From Psychrobacter sp. UBA3962 (GTDB lineage: Bacteria > Pseudomonadota > Gammaproteobacteria > Pseudomonadales > Moraxellaceae), in contig NZ_DGDC01000032.1 in NCBI RefSeq assembly GCF_002385225.1, forward strand, positions 1-44,747: a stretch of DNA of 44,747 nucleotides, in the 5' to 3' direction. Below the pieces are notes generated by a model, which saw only the letters and a list, made by a program, of their open reading frames with translations, was not told where the DNA came from and ran no database searches. Each line of letters opens with the position of its first letter. The first letter of the stretch is position 1. The position numbers were made by a program, and so were the translations under genes. This document shows, in pieces, positions 25,715 to 33,428 of the stretch.

Positions 25715-28380
25715 TGAGCTTACAACCTGACCACAGCCAAACAGATAAGATGCTGGCACTGCTTGCACCTAATACAGATAAGTTTGTATTCCAAGTGTTT
25801 GATGACAACACTGAGAGAAAAAAGGCCAACAAAGGATATGATATTTTTGCTAGAACACTGGCAGGCACGCTACAAGATAGGCATGAGCAACTAACACAGC
25901 TCAACAATAAGGGCGTAGGCGTGTATGTAACTATTAATGAGGTACAAGGTAGCAGGCGTTTAGCTGAAACAGTAACAGCTATCAGGGGCTTGTATGTTGA
26001 TTTTGATACCCAAGATGCTGACAGAGTGAACCGCTTAACCAGCCTTGAATTAAAGCCCTCTATGATAGTAGAAAGCTCACCAAACAAGCATCATGCCTAT
26101 TGGTTAGCTGATGGCCTGCCTATTGATAAATTTACTGAGTACCAAAAGAGGCTCATAGGTTTTTTTACTGGTACTGGTGATGCACCTGACAAAGCTATAC
26201 ATGACTTACCTAGAGTCATGAGGCTGGCAGGTTACTACCATGTAAAGGTTAAAGCTAAAGATGGTTTAACAGGTAAGCCGTTTATGACTAGAGTTGTTTA
26301 CGAGGGTAAACGATATGAGGCAAGAGAGTTGATAGAGTGGCTTGATAGTATGGAGAGCTTGCCAGCCCTACCTATGATAGAGCAAGCAAGCAATAGCAAA
26401 CATTACCAACACACGCCTACTATTTTACCTCAAGCTAAGCATGATAGCCAGTTAAGCACATTAACAGCCGATAAGGTAAGGGCGTTAAGTAGAGGCCATT
26501 GGTCATCTATTCTTAATGCTTTAGGCTATGGCGTAAGCAGTGACCCCAAAGCCCATACGCCCTGCCCTGTTTGCAGTGGCTCAGATCGCTTTAGATTTGA
26601 TGATGAGCATGGTAAAGGTACATTTATATGCTCACAAGGTACAGGCGAACCCATATCAGGCGATGGCTTTAGCTTATTAGCTGACCATGCAGGAATGGGC
26701 GTAAGCAGTGCAATACAGGCTATTACAGGGGCTTTATCCGCTATGGGGCTAGTGTCACCCGATGACCTAAAGAGCACCATGGGCGGTGATTGGGACGCAC
26801 CCAAAGCCATACTAACAGACCTGCCACCAGTCAAGACAATTACCAAGAATATGCTACCTGACAGCTTATGGCGTTATGTTGATAACCAAGCTGAGCGTTT
26901 AAGCGTACCGCATGAGTATGTAGCTATTCCATTAATTACCGCATTGGCTGGCATCATAGGTACTAAGGTAAGCATATTCCCTAAATTCTTAGATGATTGG
27001 GAAATAGTGCCAAACTTATGGGGTGCAATTATTGGTAACCCCTCAACTAAAAAGACACCCTCTATTAGTGCAGGCATGAAGCCATTACATAACCTCACTT
27101 ATAAAGCTAAAGCTGAGTATGAGCAAGCACAAAAAGAGTTTGCAACATATAAGGAGATTAACAAGCATAAGGCCAAGGCTTTAGATGATGAGTTAAAAGC
27201 AATGGCTAAGAAACAAGCCAAGCAAGCTGATGATGATGAGGCCAAAGTAACTGATGATGATATGCTGGCCAAGGCTCAAGCCATAGCAGAGGCCACCAAT
27301 GCTGATGAGTATGAGCCAAAGCTAAAGCGATACATAGCCAATGATAGCACCTATCAGAAACTAGGAGAGATGCTGAGCCAGACCAGCAACGGCCTTGTAA
27401 TTGAGCGTGATGAGCTTACTGGCCTGCTTGCCTCATTAGATGGAGAAAGCAACTCAGAGGCTCGTAACTTCTACTTGGAGGCTTTTAACGGTACTGGCAG
27501 TCATATCATGGATAGGATTGGCAGGGGCTCAGTCTTTATTGAAAGCCATTGCCTATCCATCATAGGAGGCATACAGCCAAACAAGCTCGAGCGTTACTTA
27601 GAGAGAACCATTAAAGGCTTAGATAATGATGGCATGATGCAACGTTTCCAACTTGCCGTTTATCCTGATCATATGAAAGGGCGTAAAGAGAATGACATAG
27701 CACCTGATAAAGATATCAGGCAAGTAGTGTATGACCTGTTTGAAACAATAGATAACATGAGTGAGTGGGATTTTATTAACTATGGTGCAAATGAGTCCGA
27801 TGAGTACCACAAACGGCCTTATTACCGCTTTAGTAAAGAGGCCTATGATGTGTTTATGCCTTGGTATGACCAGCTCAAAGCTGAGGCCGATGATGCTGAG
27901 CATAGCGTAATAGCTGAGCACATGACCAAGTACCCAAACACAGTAGCATCATTGGCTTTAATATTTCATCTAGTGGATTGCATAGAGTATCAAGCTAACT
28001 TAGGTGCAGTAAGCAAAACAGCTTTAAAGACTGCTATTGAGTGGCATCTGATGCTTGAAACGCACATGAATAGAATTTACAGCCTAGTTACTGACAGCTC
28101 AAACATTAAGGCCAGCTATCTAGCAGATAAGCTCAAAGCTATGGTTAAAAAGGGAGGTGATAAAGATGATAAAACAGATTGGCTATACTATGGCTTTACA
28201 GCTCGCCAGCTTATCCGTAGAGGGTGGAAAAGCCTTACCGATACAGATGAGGTGCTTAATGCTTTAGAGGTGCTTACTGAGCATGATTGGCTAAGATGGG
28301 AAACAGTAGAGAGCACTGGCCAAGGTGGTAGGCCTACTGAGCGTTATTACATTAACCCACGTATTAAAGAGCTCATATAG
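25714..28380 (+). CDS. RepB-like primase / DUF3987 replicative helicase
   Basis: This 888-residue protein is probably the replication protein of the element. Residues about 20-215 resemble the RepB-like primase domain, with LYVDFD (Asp96, Asp98) and the SSPNKHHAYW segment (121-130). A zinc-ribbon follows with Cys284, Cys287 and Cys306 (CPVC then FICS). The rest is of the DUF3987 (YfjI-like) type: LITALAGIIGTKVSIF near 407-422, a P-loop-like GNPSTKKTPS at 441-450 and RDELTGLLASLDGE (565-578) as a Walker B-like site. A charged coiled-coil stretch (about 465-515) is inserted between them. Last of the alpA operon; the repeats and terminator follow. Confidence 0.88.
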   Translation: MSLQPDHSQTDKMLALLAPNTDKFVFQVFDDNTERKKANKGYDIFARTLAGTLQDRHEQLTQLNNKGVGVYVTINEVQGSRRLAETVTAIRGLYVDFDTQDADRVNRLTSLELKPSMIVESSPNKHHAYWLADGLPIDKFTEYQKRLIGFFTGTGDAPDKAIHDLPRVMRLAGYYHVKVKAKDGLTGKPFMTRVVYEGKRYEARELIEWLDSMESLPALPMIEQASNSKHYQHTPTILPQAKHDSQLSTLTADKVRALSRGHWSSILNALGYGVSSDPKAHTPCPVCSGSDRFRFDDEHGKGTFICSQGTGEPISGDGFSLLADHAGMGVSSAIQAITGALSAMGLVSPDDLKSTMGGDWDAPKAILTDLPPVKTITKNMLPDSLWRYVDNQAERLSVPHEYVAIPLITALAGIIGTKVSIFPKFLDDWEIVPNLWGAIIGNPSTKKTPSISAGMKPLHNLTYKAKAEYEQAQKEFATYKEINKHKAKALDDELKAMAKKQAKQADDDEAKVTDDDMLAKAQAIAEATNADEYEPKLKRYIANDSTYQKLGEMLSQTSNGLVIERDELTGLLASLDGESNSEARNFYLEAFNGTGSHIMDRIGRGSVFIESHCLSIIGGIQPNKLERYLERTIKGLDNDGMMQRFQLAVYPDHMKGRKENDIAPDKDIRQVVYDLFETIDNMSEWDFINYGANESDEYHKRPYYRFSKEAYDVFMPWYDQLKAEADDAEHSVIAEHMTKYPNTVASLALIFHLVDCIEYQANLGAVSKTALKTAIEWHLMLETHMNRIYSLVTDSSNIKASYLADKLKAMVKKGGDKDDKTDWLYYGFTARQLIRRGWKSLTDTDEVLNALEVLTEHDWLRWETVESTGQGGRPTERYYINPRIKELI

Positions 28381-28384
28381 TTAG

Positions 28385-28404
28385 GTTTCGTCAGTTTTGT
28401 CAGT
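28385..28404 (-). repeat. Right TGACAAAA tandem repeat (inverted copy)
   Basis: GTTTCGTCAGTTTTGTCAGT begins five bases after the primase stop and is the reverse complement, 19 of 20 bases, of the repeat at 23413-23432. The pair forms a long inverted repeat enclosing the unknown gene, alpA, kilA-N, the small gene and the primase. Confidence 0.6.
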
Positions 28405-28413
28405 TGTGAATTG

Positions 28414-28443
28414 GGGCATTATTCAAAAATAGTGCCCTTTTTT
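28414..28443 (+). terminator. Terminator copy 1, after the primase gene
   Basis: GGGCATTATT pairs with AATAGTGCCC (one G-T wobble) around CAAA, followed by TTTTTT. All 30 bases recur identically at 30524-30553, after the cargo gene. Confidence 0.92.
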
Positions 28444-28560
28444 ATCTGACTTCAATCAGATACATTATTGTCAAAGATAAGAAACATTTAGTTCTAATTA
28501 CAAATCATTAATATTCCTATACAATATTCAGAATTTTTTAATTAATGCTGAGTATCTTAC

Positions 28561-30483
28561 ATGAAGTTTAGAAAGGATATTAATGGCCTTAGAGCCTTTG
28601 CAGTAATTGCAGTTGTACTATTTCACTTTAATGCTTCTTGGATGCCAGGCGGTTTTGCTGGTGTTGACGTATTCTTTGTTATCTCTGGTTTTTTGATGAC
28701 AGGGATTATTTTTAAAGGATTAGAGAACAATAACTTTTCAGTTCTAAATTTTTATGTTGCTCGAGCAAATAGAATTATTCCAGCACTTGCAGCCCTATGC
28801 TTAGCACTTCTAGTCTTTGGTTGGTTCTATCTAACACCCCTAGAGTATAAAGCATTGGGTAAACACGCTGCCAGCAGTGTAGGCTTCTTATCCAATGTAA
28901 TTTATTGGCGTGAAGCAGGATATTTTGATGCTGCATCGCATGAGAAATGGCTACTACATACTTGGTCACTATCTGTCGAATGGCAATTTTATATTATCTA
29001 TCCGCTAGTACTGCTTGTTTTAAAAAGAGTATTTAGCCTTAAAACATTAAAGTCACTAATCATAGCAGCTACAGTAGTAGGTTTTATATTCTCAGTTTAC
29101 GCAACATATAAATGGCCAAGTGCATCTTACTACCTATTCCCAATGAGAGCGTGGGAGATGATGTTAGGTGGTGTTGCTTTTCTATATCCTATTAAACTGC
29201 AAGAAAATAATAAAAGGCTAGTAGAAATACTGGGCTTAGTATTAATTGTAGGTTCATATGTCTTTATTACTGGTGATGATCCATGGCCTGGTTACTTAGC
29301 ACTGTTCCCTGTATTAGGTACTTTTTTAATTATCCAAGCTCAGCGTAATGAAAGTATCATAACTGGTAATATTTTATTCCAAAAACTAGGTGCTTGGTCT
29401 TATTCTATTTACTTATGGCACTGGCCCTTTGTTGTTGCTATTTATACATTCTCATTACCAAACCAATATATCTACATTGGAATGGCTTTATCCGTTTTAC
29501 TTGGATATTTAAGTTATAAGTATATTGAACGCATTAGATTTCCTAGAAGCTTTCCTACTCTTCTAGGCTATCTTAAATGTAAGCCTATACATATATCTTT
29601 AATAATATTAATAGGAAGCACAGCAGTTTTTTATTCAGGAGGCAGCCCACTTAGCTTTAGACCAGGTGCTATTTCTGAAAGAGCAGTCTTCATAGATTAT
29701 TATGCTAAACAAGAGAAAGAAAATAAATATGAAGACTATTGGTTAAAATGCGATATGTATTCAGCTCATAATAAAAGCAAAGAGTACAATTTAGACAGTA
29801 GTTGTATTAATACGTCATCATCGGATGGCGTTTTGTTATGGGGAGACTCACATGCACAGGCGCTATCTTTAGGTCTCAGAGAGCTATTTCAAGAAAGAAA
29901 TATAGGTTTCTCTCAAGTTACATCCTCTGGCTGTAGACCTTCTTTAAAACCAGATATATATGAAAGAGCTGAGTTAAGTGAGCCTTGTAACTATGCTAAT
30001 AAGAAAGCACTTGATACTATCAATCAAATCCATCCTAAGTTGATAATAATTGCTCAAAAAGATCAACATGATAAACAGGATTGGAAAGAGCTCAGTACAA
30101 AAATCTCTAAGATATCTGATGCAGAGTTATTAGTAATAGGCCCTGTTTCTCAGTGGGAGAAAAGTCTACCTAGCATTGTAGTTCAGCCAAACCATTGGAA
30201 AACCAAAGAGCTTTTCATAGAAGATAAAAATCTAAATAACGATGTGATTCTTACCGATCAAGCAATGAGGTCATTAGCTGAAGAATCAGAATTTCAATAT
30301 ATTTCATTAATAAGTAAGCTCTGCATAAAAAACACGGATGAGAATATAAAGTGTCGAGTTTATACAAATGATCAAAAGCTAATTCAGACAGATTATGGTC
30401 ATTTAAGTAGAGAAGGATCAAGATTTATAGTCAGGAATATTATAGAAAAACCTTTATTAAATATCTACTATACCAATAAATAA
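28561..30483 (+). CDS. Acyltransferase 3 / SGNH O-acetyltransferase (OafA-like)
   Basis: This 640-residue membrane enzyme adds acetyl or similar groups to surface polysaccharide. The N-terminal acyltransferase-3 domain has about ten membrane helices (residues 10-360) and opens with the family motif FRKDINGLRAFAVIAVVLFH, then FAGVDVFFVISGF. The C-terminal periplasmic SGNH domain has the GDSH box at 428-431 and the catalytic Asp611 and His614 in DYGHLS. This fits OafA/YrhL-type LPS O-acetyltransferases. It has no part in element upkeep: it stands alone between two identical terminators, with its own -10-like TATACAAT at 28518-28525 and a weak ribosome site. It reads as cargo (a moron) that may change the O-antigen or capsule. 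Confidence 0.92.
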   Translation: MKFRKDINGLRAFAVIAVVLFHFNASWMPGGFAGVDVFFVISGFLMTGIIFKGLENNNFSVLNFYVARANRIIPALAALCLALLVFGWFYLTPLEYKALGKHAASSVGFLSNVIYWREAGYFDAASHEKWLLHTWSLSVEWQFYIIYPLVLLVLKRVFSLKTLKSLIIAATVVGFIFSVYATYKWPSASYYLFPMRAWEMMLGGVAFLYPIKLQENNKRLVEILGLVLIVGSYVFITGDDPWPGYLALFPVLGTFLIIQAQRNESIITGNILFQKLGAWSYSIYLWHWPFVVAIYTFSLPNQYIYIGMALSVLLGYLSYKYIERIRFPRSFPTLLGYLKCKPIHISLIILIGSTAVFYSGGSPLSFRPGAISERAVFIDYYAKQEKENKYEDYWLKCDMYSAHNKSKEYNLDSSCINTSSSDGVLLWGDSHAQALSLGLRELFQERNIGFSQVTSSGCRPSLKPDIYERAELSEPCNYANKKALDTINQIHPKLIIIAQKDQHDKQDWKELSTKISKISDAELLVIGPVSQWEKSLPSIVVQPNHWKTKELFIEDKNLNNDVILTDQAMRSLAEESEFQYISLISKLCIKNTDENIKCRVYTNDQKLIQTDYGHLSREGSRFIVRNIIEKPLLNIYYTNK

Positions 30484-30523
30484 CTATTACTACTTTACGA
30501 CTCAAATGTAATTAAGTTAATTA

Positions 30524-30553
30524 GGGCATTATTCAAAAATAGTGCCCTTTTTT
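30524..30553 (+). terminator. Terminator copy 2, after the cargo gene
   Basis: Identical over 30 bases to 28414-28443: a ten-pair stem, CAAA loop and TTTTTT. It begins 40 bases after the acyltransferase stop. A GTTTTGTCAGT copy of the tandem-repeat unit follows at 30568-30578. Confidence 0.92.
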
Positions 30554-30647
30554 GTGTCTGTTAATAGGTTTTGTCAGTGCCATATCTGAGCATATTGATA
30601 AATTTTAAGGTTAAATTGTTTAAAAAATGAGCAATCATACCTATTAT

Positions 30648-30656
30648 TGTTATAAT
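30648..30656 (+). promoter_or_regulatory. Extended -10 promoter for the small-gene module
   Basis: TG-T-TATAAT is a perfect extended -10 (hexamer 30651-30656), 33 bases before the next ATG. The -35 position (TGAGCA, 17-base spacing) is poor, which extended -10 promoters tolerate. It gives the last three genes their own transcript after the terminator. Confidence 0.65.
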
Positions 30657-30689
30657 ATAACAAAAGTATTAATTATTTAGATAACGATT

Positions 30690-31160
30690 ATGCCAAAACT
30701 AGCAAACACACCTACCCTTAACAATTATTCTAAACTACCTATTAGCTCATATCGTGACTACCTCAAACAGCATGGCCTAGTTAAGACTGTAACCATATCT
30801 TATAACTACCTAGGCAATGACCACAGCATAACTATTAATATCAGTAACACACCTTGCACCTATGGTGGGCATCGTCATTGGTGGCATTGCCCTAAGTGTG
30901 GCAGGCGTGTAGCAGTCTTATACTTCAATCAATCCTACCAGTGCAGGCATTGCATAGGCCTTAACTATCAATCACAACTACAACAGCCAGTTGATAAGCT
31001 ACTCAAGCGTGTAGCAGTCATTAGAGAGCGTTTAGGCTGGCCTCAAGGCATTGTTAATGGTCATGGTGGTAAGCCTCGAGGTATGTGGCAAAAGACCTAT
31101 AACAGGCTAGTTAATGAGCATGATGAGATAGCACAACAGATAATAGAGAGGTTAATATAA
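30690..31160 (+). CDS. Small zinc-ribbon protein
   Basis: This 156-residue protein contains a four-cysteine zinc ribbon: Cys67 and Cys70 in WWHCPKCGRRVAVLYF, and Cys85 and Cys88 in YQCRHCIGLNYQSQ. The N-terminal part is beta-rich and ends with YGGHRHWWHC. Such proteins are common in proteobacterial phages and plasmids but have no assigned function; the ribbon suggests nucleic-acid or protein contact. No clear ribosome site precedes the ATG, so the message may be near leaderless. Its stop overlaps the next start by one base (TAATG). Confidence 0.8.
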   Translation: MPKLANTPTLNNYSKLPISSYRDYLKQHGLVKTVTISYNYLGNDHSITINISNTPCTYGGHRHWWHCPKCGRRVAVLYFNQSYQCRHCIGLNYQSQLQQPVDKLLKRVAVIRERLGWPQGIVNGHGGKPRGMWQKTYNRLVNEHDEIAQQIIERLI

Positions 31161-31390
31161 TGGCATACTTACCAACACTAGATGACCTTATCCAAGATTT
31201 ACAGTTAGCTAAAGAGATTGCGATAAAAAATGAGAATGTTAATGGCCTCATTAATAGTGTGATGAGTCAGGCCAAGCTTTTAGGTTATGATCAGCCACAG
31301 CCTGCCAATGAGCCAAGCGAGGTAAGCTTGCTGAGTGATCTGATTGATGAGCTATCAAGTGAGGTGAATAATGACAAAGCTGACTATTGA
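31160..31390 (+). CDS. Small element protein, paralogue A
   Basis: This 76-residue protein aligns with the next gene over residues 6-42: LDDLIQDLQLAKEIAIKNEN here against IDDLIAELDEARHIAKENGN there. Both then continue to a MS(Q/K)AK(L/I)xG motif. The pattern (acidic helix, Asn-rich turn, helix ending in AK-x-x-G) recalls a segment of some phage small terminase subunits, but that is a weak impression. It is coupled on both sides: one-base overlap with the zinc-ribbon gene and 20-base overlap with the next. Confidence 0.65.
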   Translation: MAYLPTLDDLIQDLQLAKEIAIKNENVNGLINSVMSQAKLLGYDQPQPANEPSEVSLLSDLIDELSSEVNNDKADY

Positions 31391-31580
31391 TGATTTAATA
31401 GCTGAGCTTGATGAGGCAAGGCACATAGCCAAGGAGAATGGCAACCCTACTGCCATGATAAGTGCAACTATGAGTAAGGCCAAGATATGTGGCTTGGATA
31501 GTGGCATTGATGATAGCAACACAAACAGCATAGGAGCTATCAAGGTGAGCGTACAAACTATTGATGCTAGGAAACATTGA
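31371..31580 (+). CDS. Small element protein, paralogue B
   Basis: This 69-residue protein is a tandem paralogue of the previous one, most alike in residues 4-40. It starts inside the end of that gene with GAGGTG five to ten bases before the ATG. The C-terminal 25 residues (DSGIDDSNTNSIGAIKVSVQ) differ fully from those of its neighbour. It is the last gene before the right arm repeat and attR. Function unknown; see paralogue A for the small-terminase idea. Confidence 0.65.
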   Translation: MTKLTIDDLIAELDEARHIAKENGNPTAMISATMSKAKICGLDSGIDDSNTNSIGAIKVSVQTIDARKH

Positions 31581-31661
31581 TTAAATTACAAATGGTAACA
31601 ATATTTTTTATCTACCTTTACTCAATCAAGAAGCACTATAAAACGTCAGTAGCACTTGCTA

Positions 31662-31685
31662 AATGTTGTACATAATGTTGTGCAT
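31662..31685 (+). repeat. Right arm-type repeat
   Basis: AATGTTGTACAT followed by AATGTTGTGCAT, matching the left pair (21875-21898) in 23 of 24 bases and in the same orientation, 59 bases inside attR. Confidence 0.7.
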
Positions 31686-31740
31686 ATGATTTAATAAAAC
31701 TCCAAAACCCTTTGTATTAAAGGCCTTCATAGTTTAGATT

Positions 31741-31760
31741 GACTCCCGCCAAGCGCACCA
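31741..31760 (+). repeat. attR: duplicated tRNA-Arg end
   Basis: GACTCCCGCCAAGCGCACCA matches the tRNA 3' end in 19 of 20 bases. No other part of a tRNA precedes it. It marks the right boundary of the element; sequence beyond it once followed the tRNA directly. Confidence 0.92.
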
Positions 31761-31812
31761 TCTTCTGTAAGTCTGTATTATCTCTACATCCCTTCCCGCT
31801 TGCAATAAAAAA

Positions 31813-31848
31813 CGAGCCTAGCTAAACACATTATAAAATAGGGCTCGC
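31813..31848 (-). terminator. Terminator of the unknown gene right of the element
   Basis: CGAGCCTA (31813-31820) pairs with TAGGGCTCG (31840-31848) with one bulge, and on the minus strand TTTTTT follows. It lies 28 bases after the stop of the 314-residue gene. Confidence 0.75.
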
Positions 31849-31876
31849 AAAGCCCATCGTAGGTTCTTATAGTGGA

Positions 31877-32821
31877 CTACTTATTACGATTCTGAGAGCG
31901 CAGTTTTCTACTTACTACTAAACAACTTACCCCCAAAACCACCACCATTTTTTTGTCCGCTAAGGTATGTGTGATATTCTTTAGGGAACTACCCAAAACC
32001 CTCTCTTTAATTAAAGCTCTCTCTCTTAAAGCTTGTACAGCCAATCCAGTGAACTGTTTGCCCCGAGCAACCACAGCTGAATATCTACCTTCCTTTTGCT
32101 TATCCTGAGTTACCTTTTGGCTAGACTTTATCCTGGCCTTAATGTGCTTTTCCGCTTGAGAAGCAGGCTTTGCTGCGACAATCGCTTGTCCGTTAGCATC
32201 ATATTTTTTAGAAGCACTGCTGATTCCATATTTTGGCTTTAATTCAGCACCATAATCCTTGGGTTGGTTCTTGAGCTGCTCAGCAGATTGGCACTGCTGT
32301 AAGCGCTGAATATAGTCTTGCTCAGCTTGTTGCCAAACCTCTGCATATAGCTGATTCAAAGTGCTGTGCTGCTTTGGTTCACCATATAAGTTGACCAGCA
32401 TTTTGGCATCGGTTTTGGTTAGCAATTTTAGTTGCTCATACCCTAATTGCTGATAGTCAACTGGCAGGTCAGCCACTAGCCCGCCTGGTATTTGCTCAAA
32501 TACTTTAAAAGCAGGCTCTTCTATGCTTTCACATTGCTTTGGACAAAAAGACTCCCAGGCTGCAAGATGATACAGAGACAACAGATCAGACTTATAATCC
32601 AAATTGGCTTTGTTTTTATCTCGAATTATGGCTCTAAGGGCAAGTACGGATTCTTTAAAACCGATGGGCCAAGGCAAAAACTGTTGAGCGACTTGGTATC
32701 TTTGATTGGGATCCTCCCTGTGCTTTTTTATATAGTTGGACCAAGATAAAAAACCGGTATCTGGTCTACTCTCTGCCCTTAACTCAACATCCTGTAGAGT
32801 TTTTTCTTGTTGCCATCGCAT
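31877..32821 (-). CDS. Unknown protein, 314 aa, with C-terminal hydrophobic segment
   Basis: I do not recognise this protein. The N-terminal two thirds are soluble and helical, with WSNYIKKHREDPNQRYQVAQ and a Gln-rich region (160-190). Residues 205-275 are basic and lack structure signals. A short hydrophobic segment, KKMVVVLGVSCLVVSRK (near 291-307), might be a membrane tail. The ribosome site is weak. It lies outside the element, so it is a host gene that originally stood next to tRNA-Arg, and is probably restricted to this genus. Confidence 0.7.
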   Translation of the reverse strand: MRWQQEKTLQDVELRAESRPDTGFLSWSNYIKKHREDPNQRYQVAQQFLPWPIGFKESVLALRAIIRDKNKANLDYKSDLLSLYHLAAWESFCPKQCESIEEPAFKVFEQIPGGLVADLPVDYQQLGYEQLKLLTKTDAKMLVNLYGEPKQHSTLNQLYAEVWQQAEQDYIQRLQQCQSAEQLKNQPKDYGAELKPKYGISSASKKYDANGQAIVAAKPASQAEKHIKARIKSSQKVTQDKQKEGRYSAVVARGKQFTGLAVQALRERALIKERVLGSSLKNITHTLADKKMVVVLGVSCLVVSRKLRSQNRNK

Positions 32822-32941
32822 AGTAACGTGAGCCTGTAAATTTAATGAATAAAAAAATGATCTATATTGAGCTCAGTAAATGAGCCTCACAAAATTTAAA
32901 ACACCCAGTTTACTGTATTATCACAAAGGTTAATAGCCCAG

Positions 32942-33367
32942 CTATACGCCACTTAGCTCTATTCTTAGCTCTTCCACACTAGGAAGCTTATGAAAATTAA
33001 TAACTGTCACCTCACCCAAGCGTCGACGTCCCAAGGCAGCATTGACATCTAACGTCAGTAAAGCTACCTTTTTGGCATTTCTTTCTAACACCAAATGGTG
33101 CTCACGCATCAGGGCCGTGATATCTGGAAAATTCTTACTGATTAAGTTTTTTAGCTTTAACAATTGTTCATTGGATGTTTTGCTAAATGCTCCAGCCTTA
33201 CTATTAAACTTAGGCTTGGCTTTATCTAAATTCATTTTATTGTTGGCAGATTTATGAAGCCCCTTACCTGCTGTCTTAGGCTTCATAACCAAGCCAATAA
33301 CGAACAATACCAGAGCACATAAGAGCACCGCTCCGAGCAACACCACGCCACTAAAAGTCTGATTCAT
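32942..33367 (-). CDS. Unknown single-pass membrane protein
   Basis: I place the start at the ATG at 33367, six bases after a perfect AGGAGG, giving 141 residues. The frame stays open upstream to 33454, but that would run into divergent cobB. Residues 7-28 are one strong membrane helix (VVLLGAVLLCALVLFVIGLV), followed by MKPK, so the C-terminal 110 residues probably face the cytoplasm. The soluble part is basic (80-100 region helical) and ends with GRRRLGEVTVINFHKLPSVE. No known domain. Divergent from cobB with only about 60 bases between starts. Confidence 0.75.
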   Translation of the reverse strand: MNQTFSGVVLLGAVLLCALVLFVIGLVMKPKTAGKGLHKSANNKMNLDKAKPKFNSKAGAFSKTSNEQLLKLKNLISKNFPDITALMREHHLVLERNAKKVALLTLDVNAALGRRRLGEVTVINFHKLPSVEELRIELSGV

Positions 33368-33428
33368 ACGTCCTCCTATTATTGATAGTATATTATGATA
33401 CACAAACCCAAGCTTATATAGGTGTTTT

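Larger units (their letters stand above)
21766..31760. mobile_element. About 10-kb integrative element, satellite-like, in tRNA-Arg
   Basis: Bounded by the tRNA 3' end (attL) and a 20-base near copy of it (attR), this 9,995-bp segment carries int beside attL, then alpA- and KilA-N-type regulators, a primase/helicase, cargo and small genes. No capsid, tail, lysis or conjugation genes are seen. That is the plan of a phage satellite (PICI or P4-like) rather than a full prophage or ICE. By eye, its genes use ATA for Ile and AGA/AGG for Arg often, whereas the flanking core genes favour ATC/ATT and CGT/CGC; this supports foreign origin. Confidence 0.88.

Noticed and set aside
31741..31760. A second tRNA gene
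   Set aside because: Only the last 20 bases of tRNA-Arg are present; no D-arm or anticodon arm precedes them, so this is attR.
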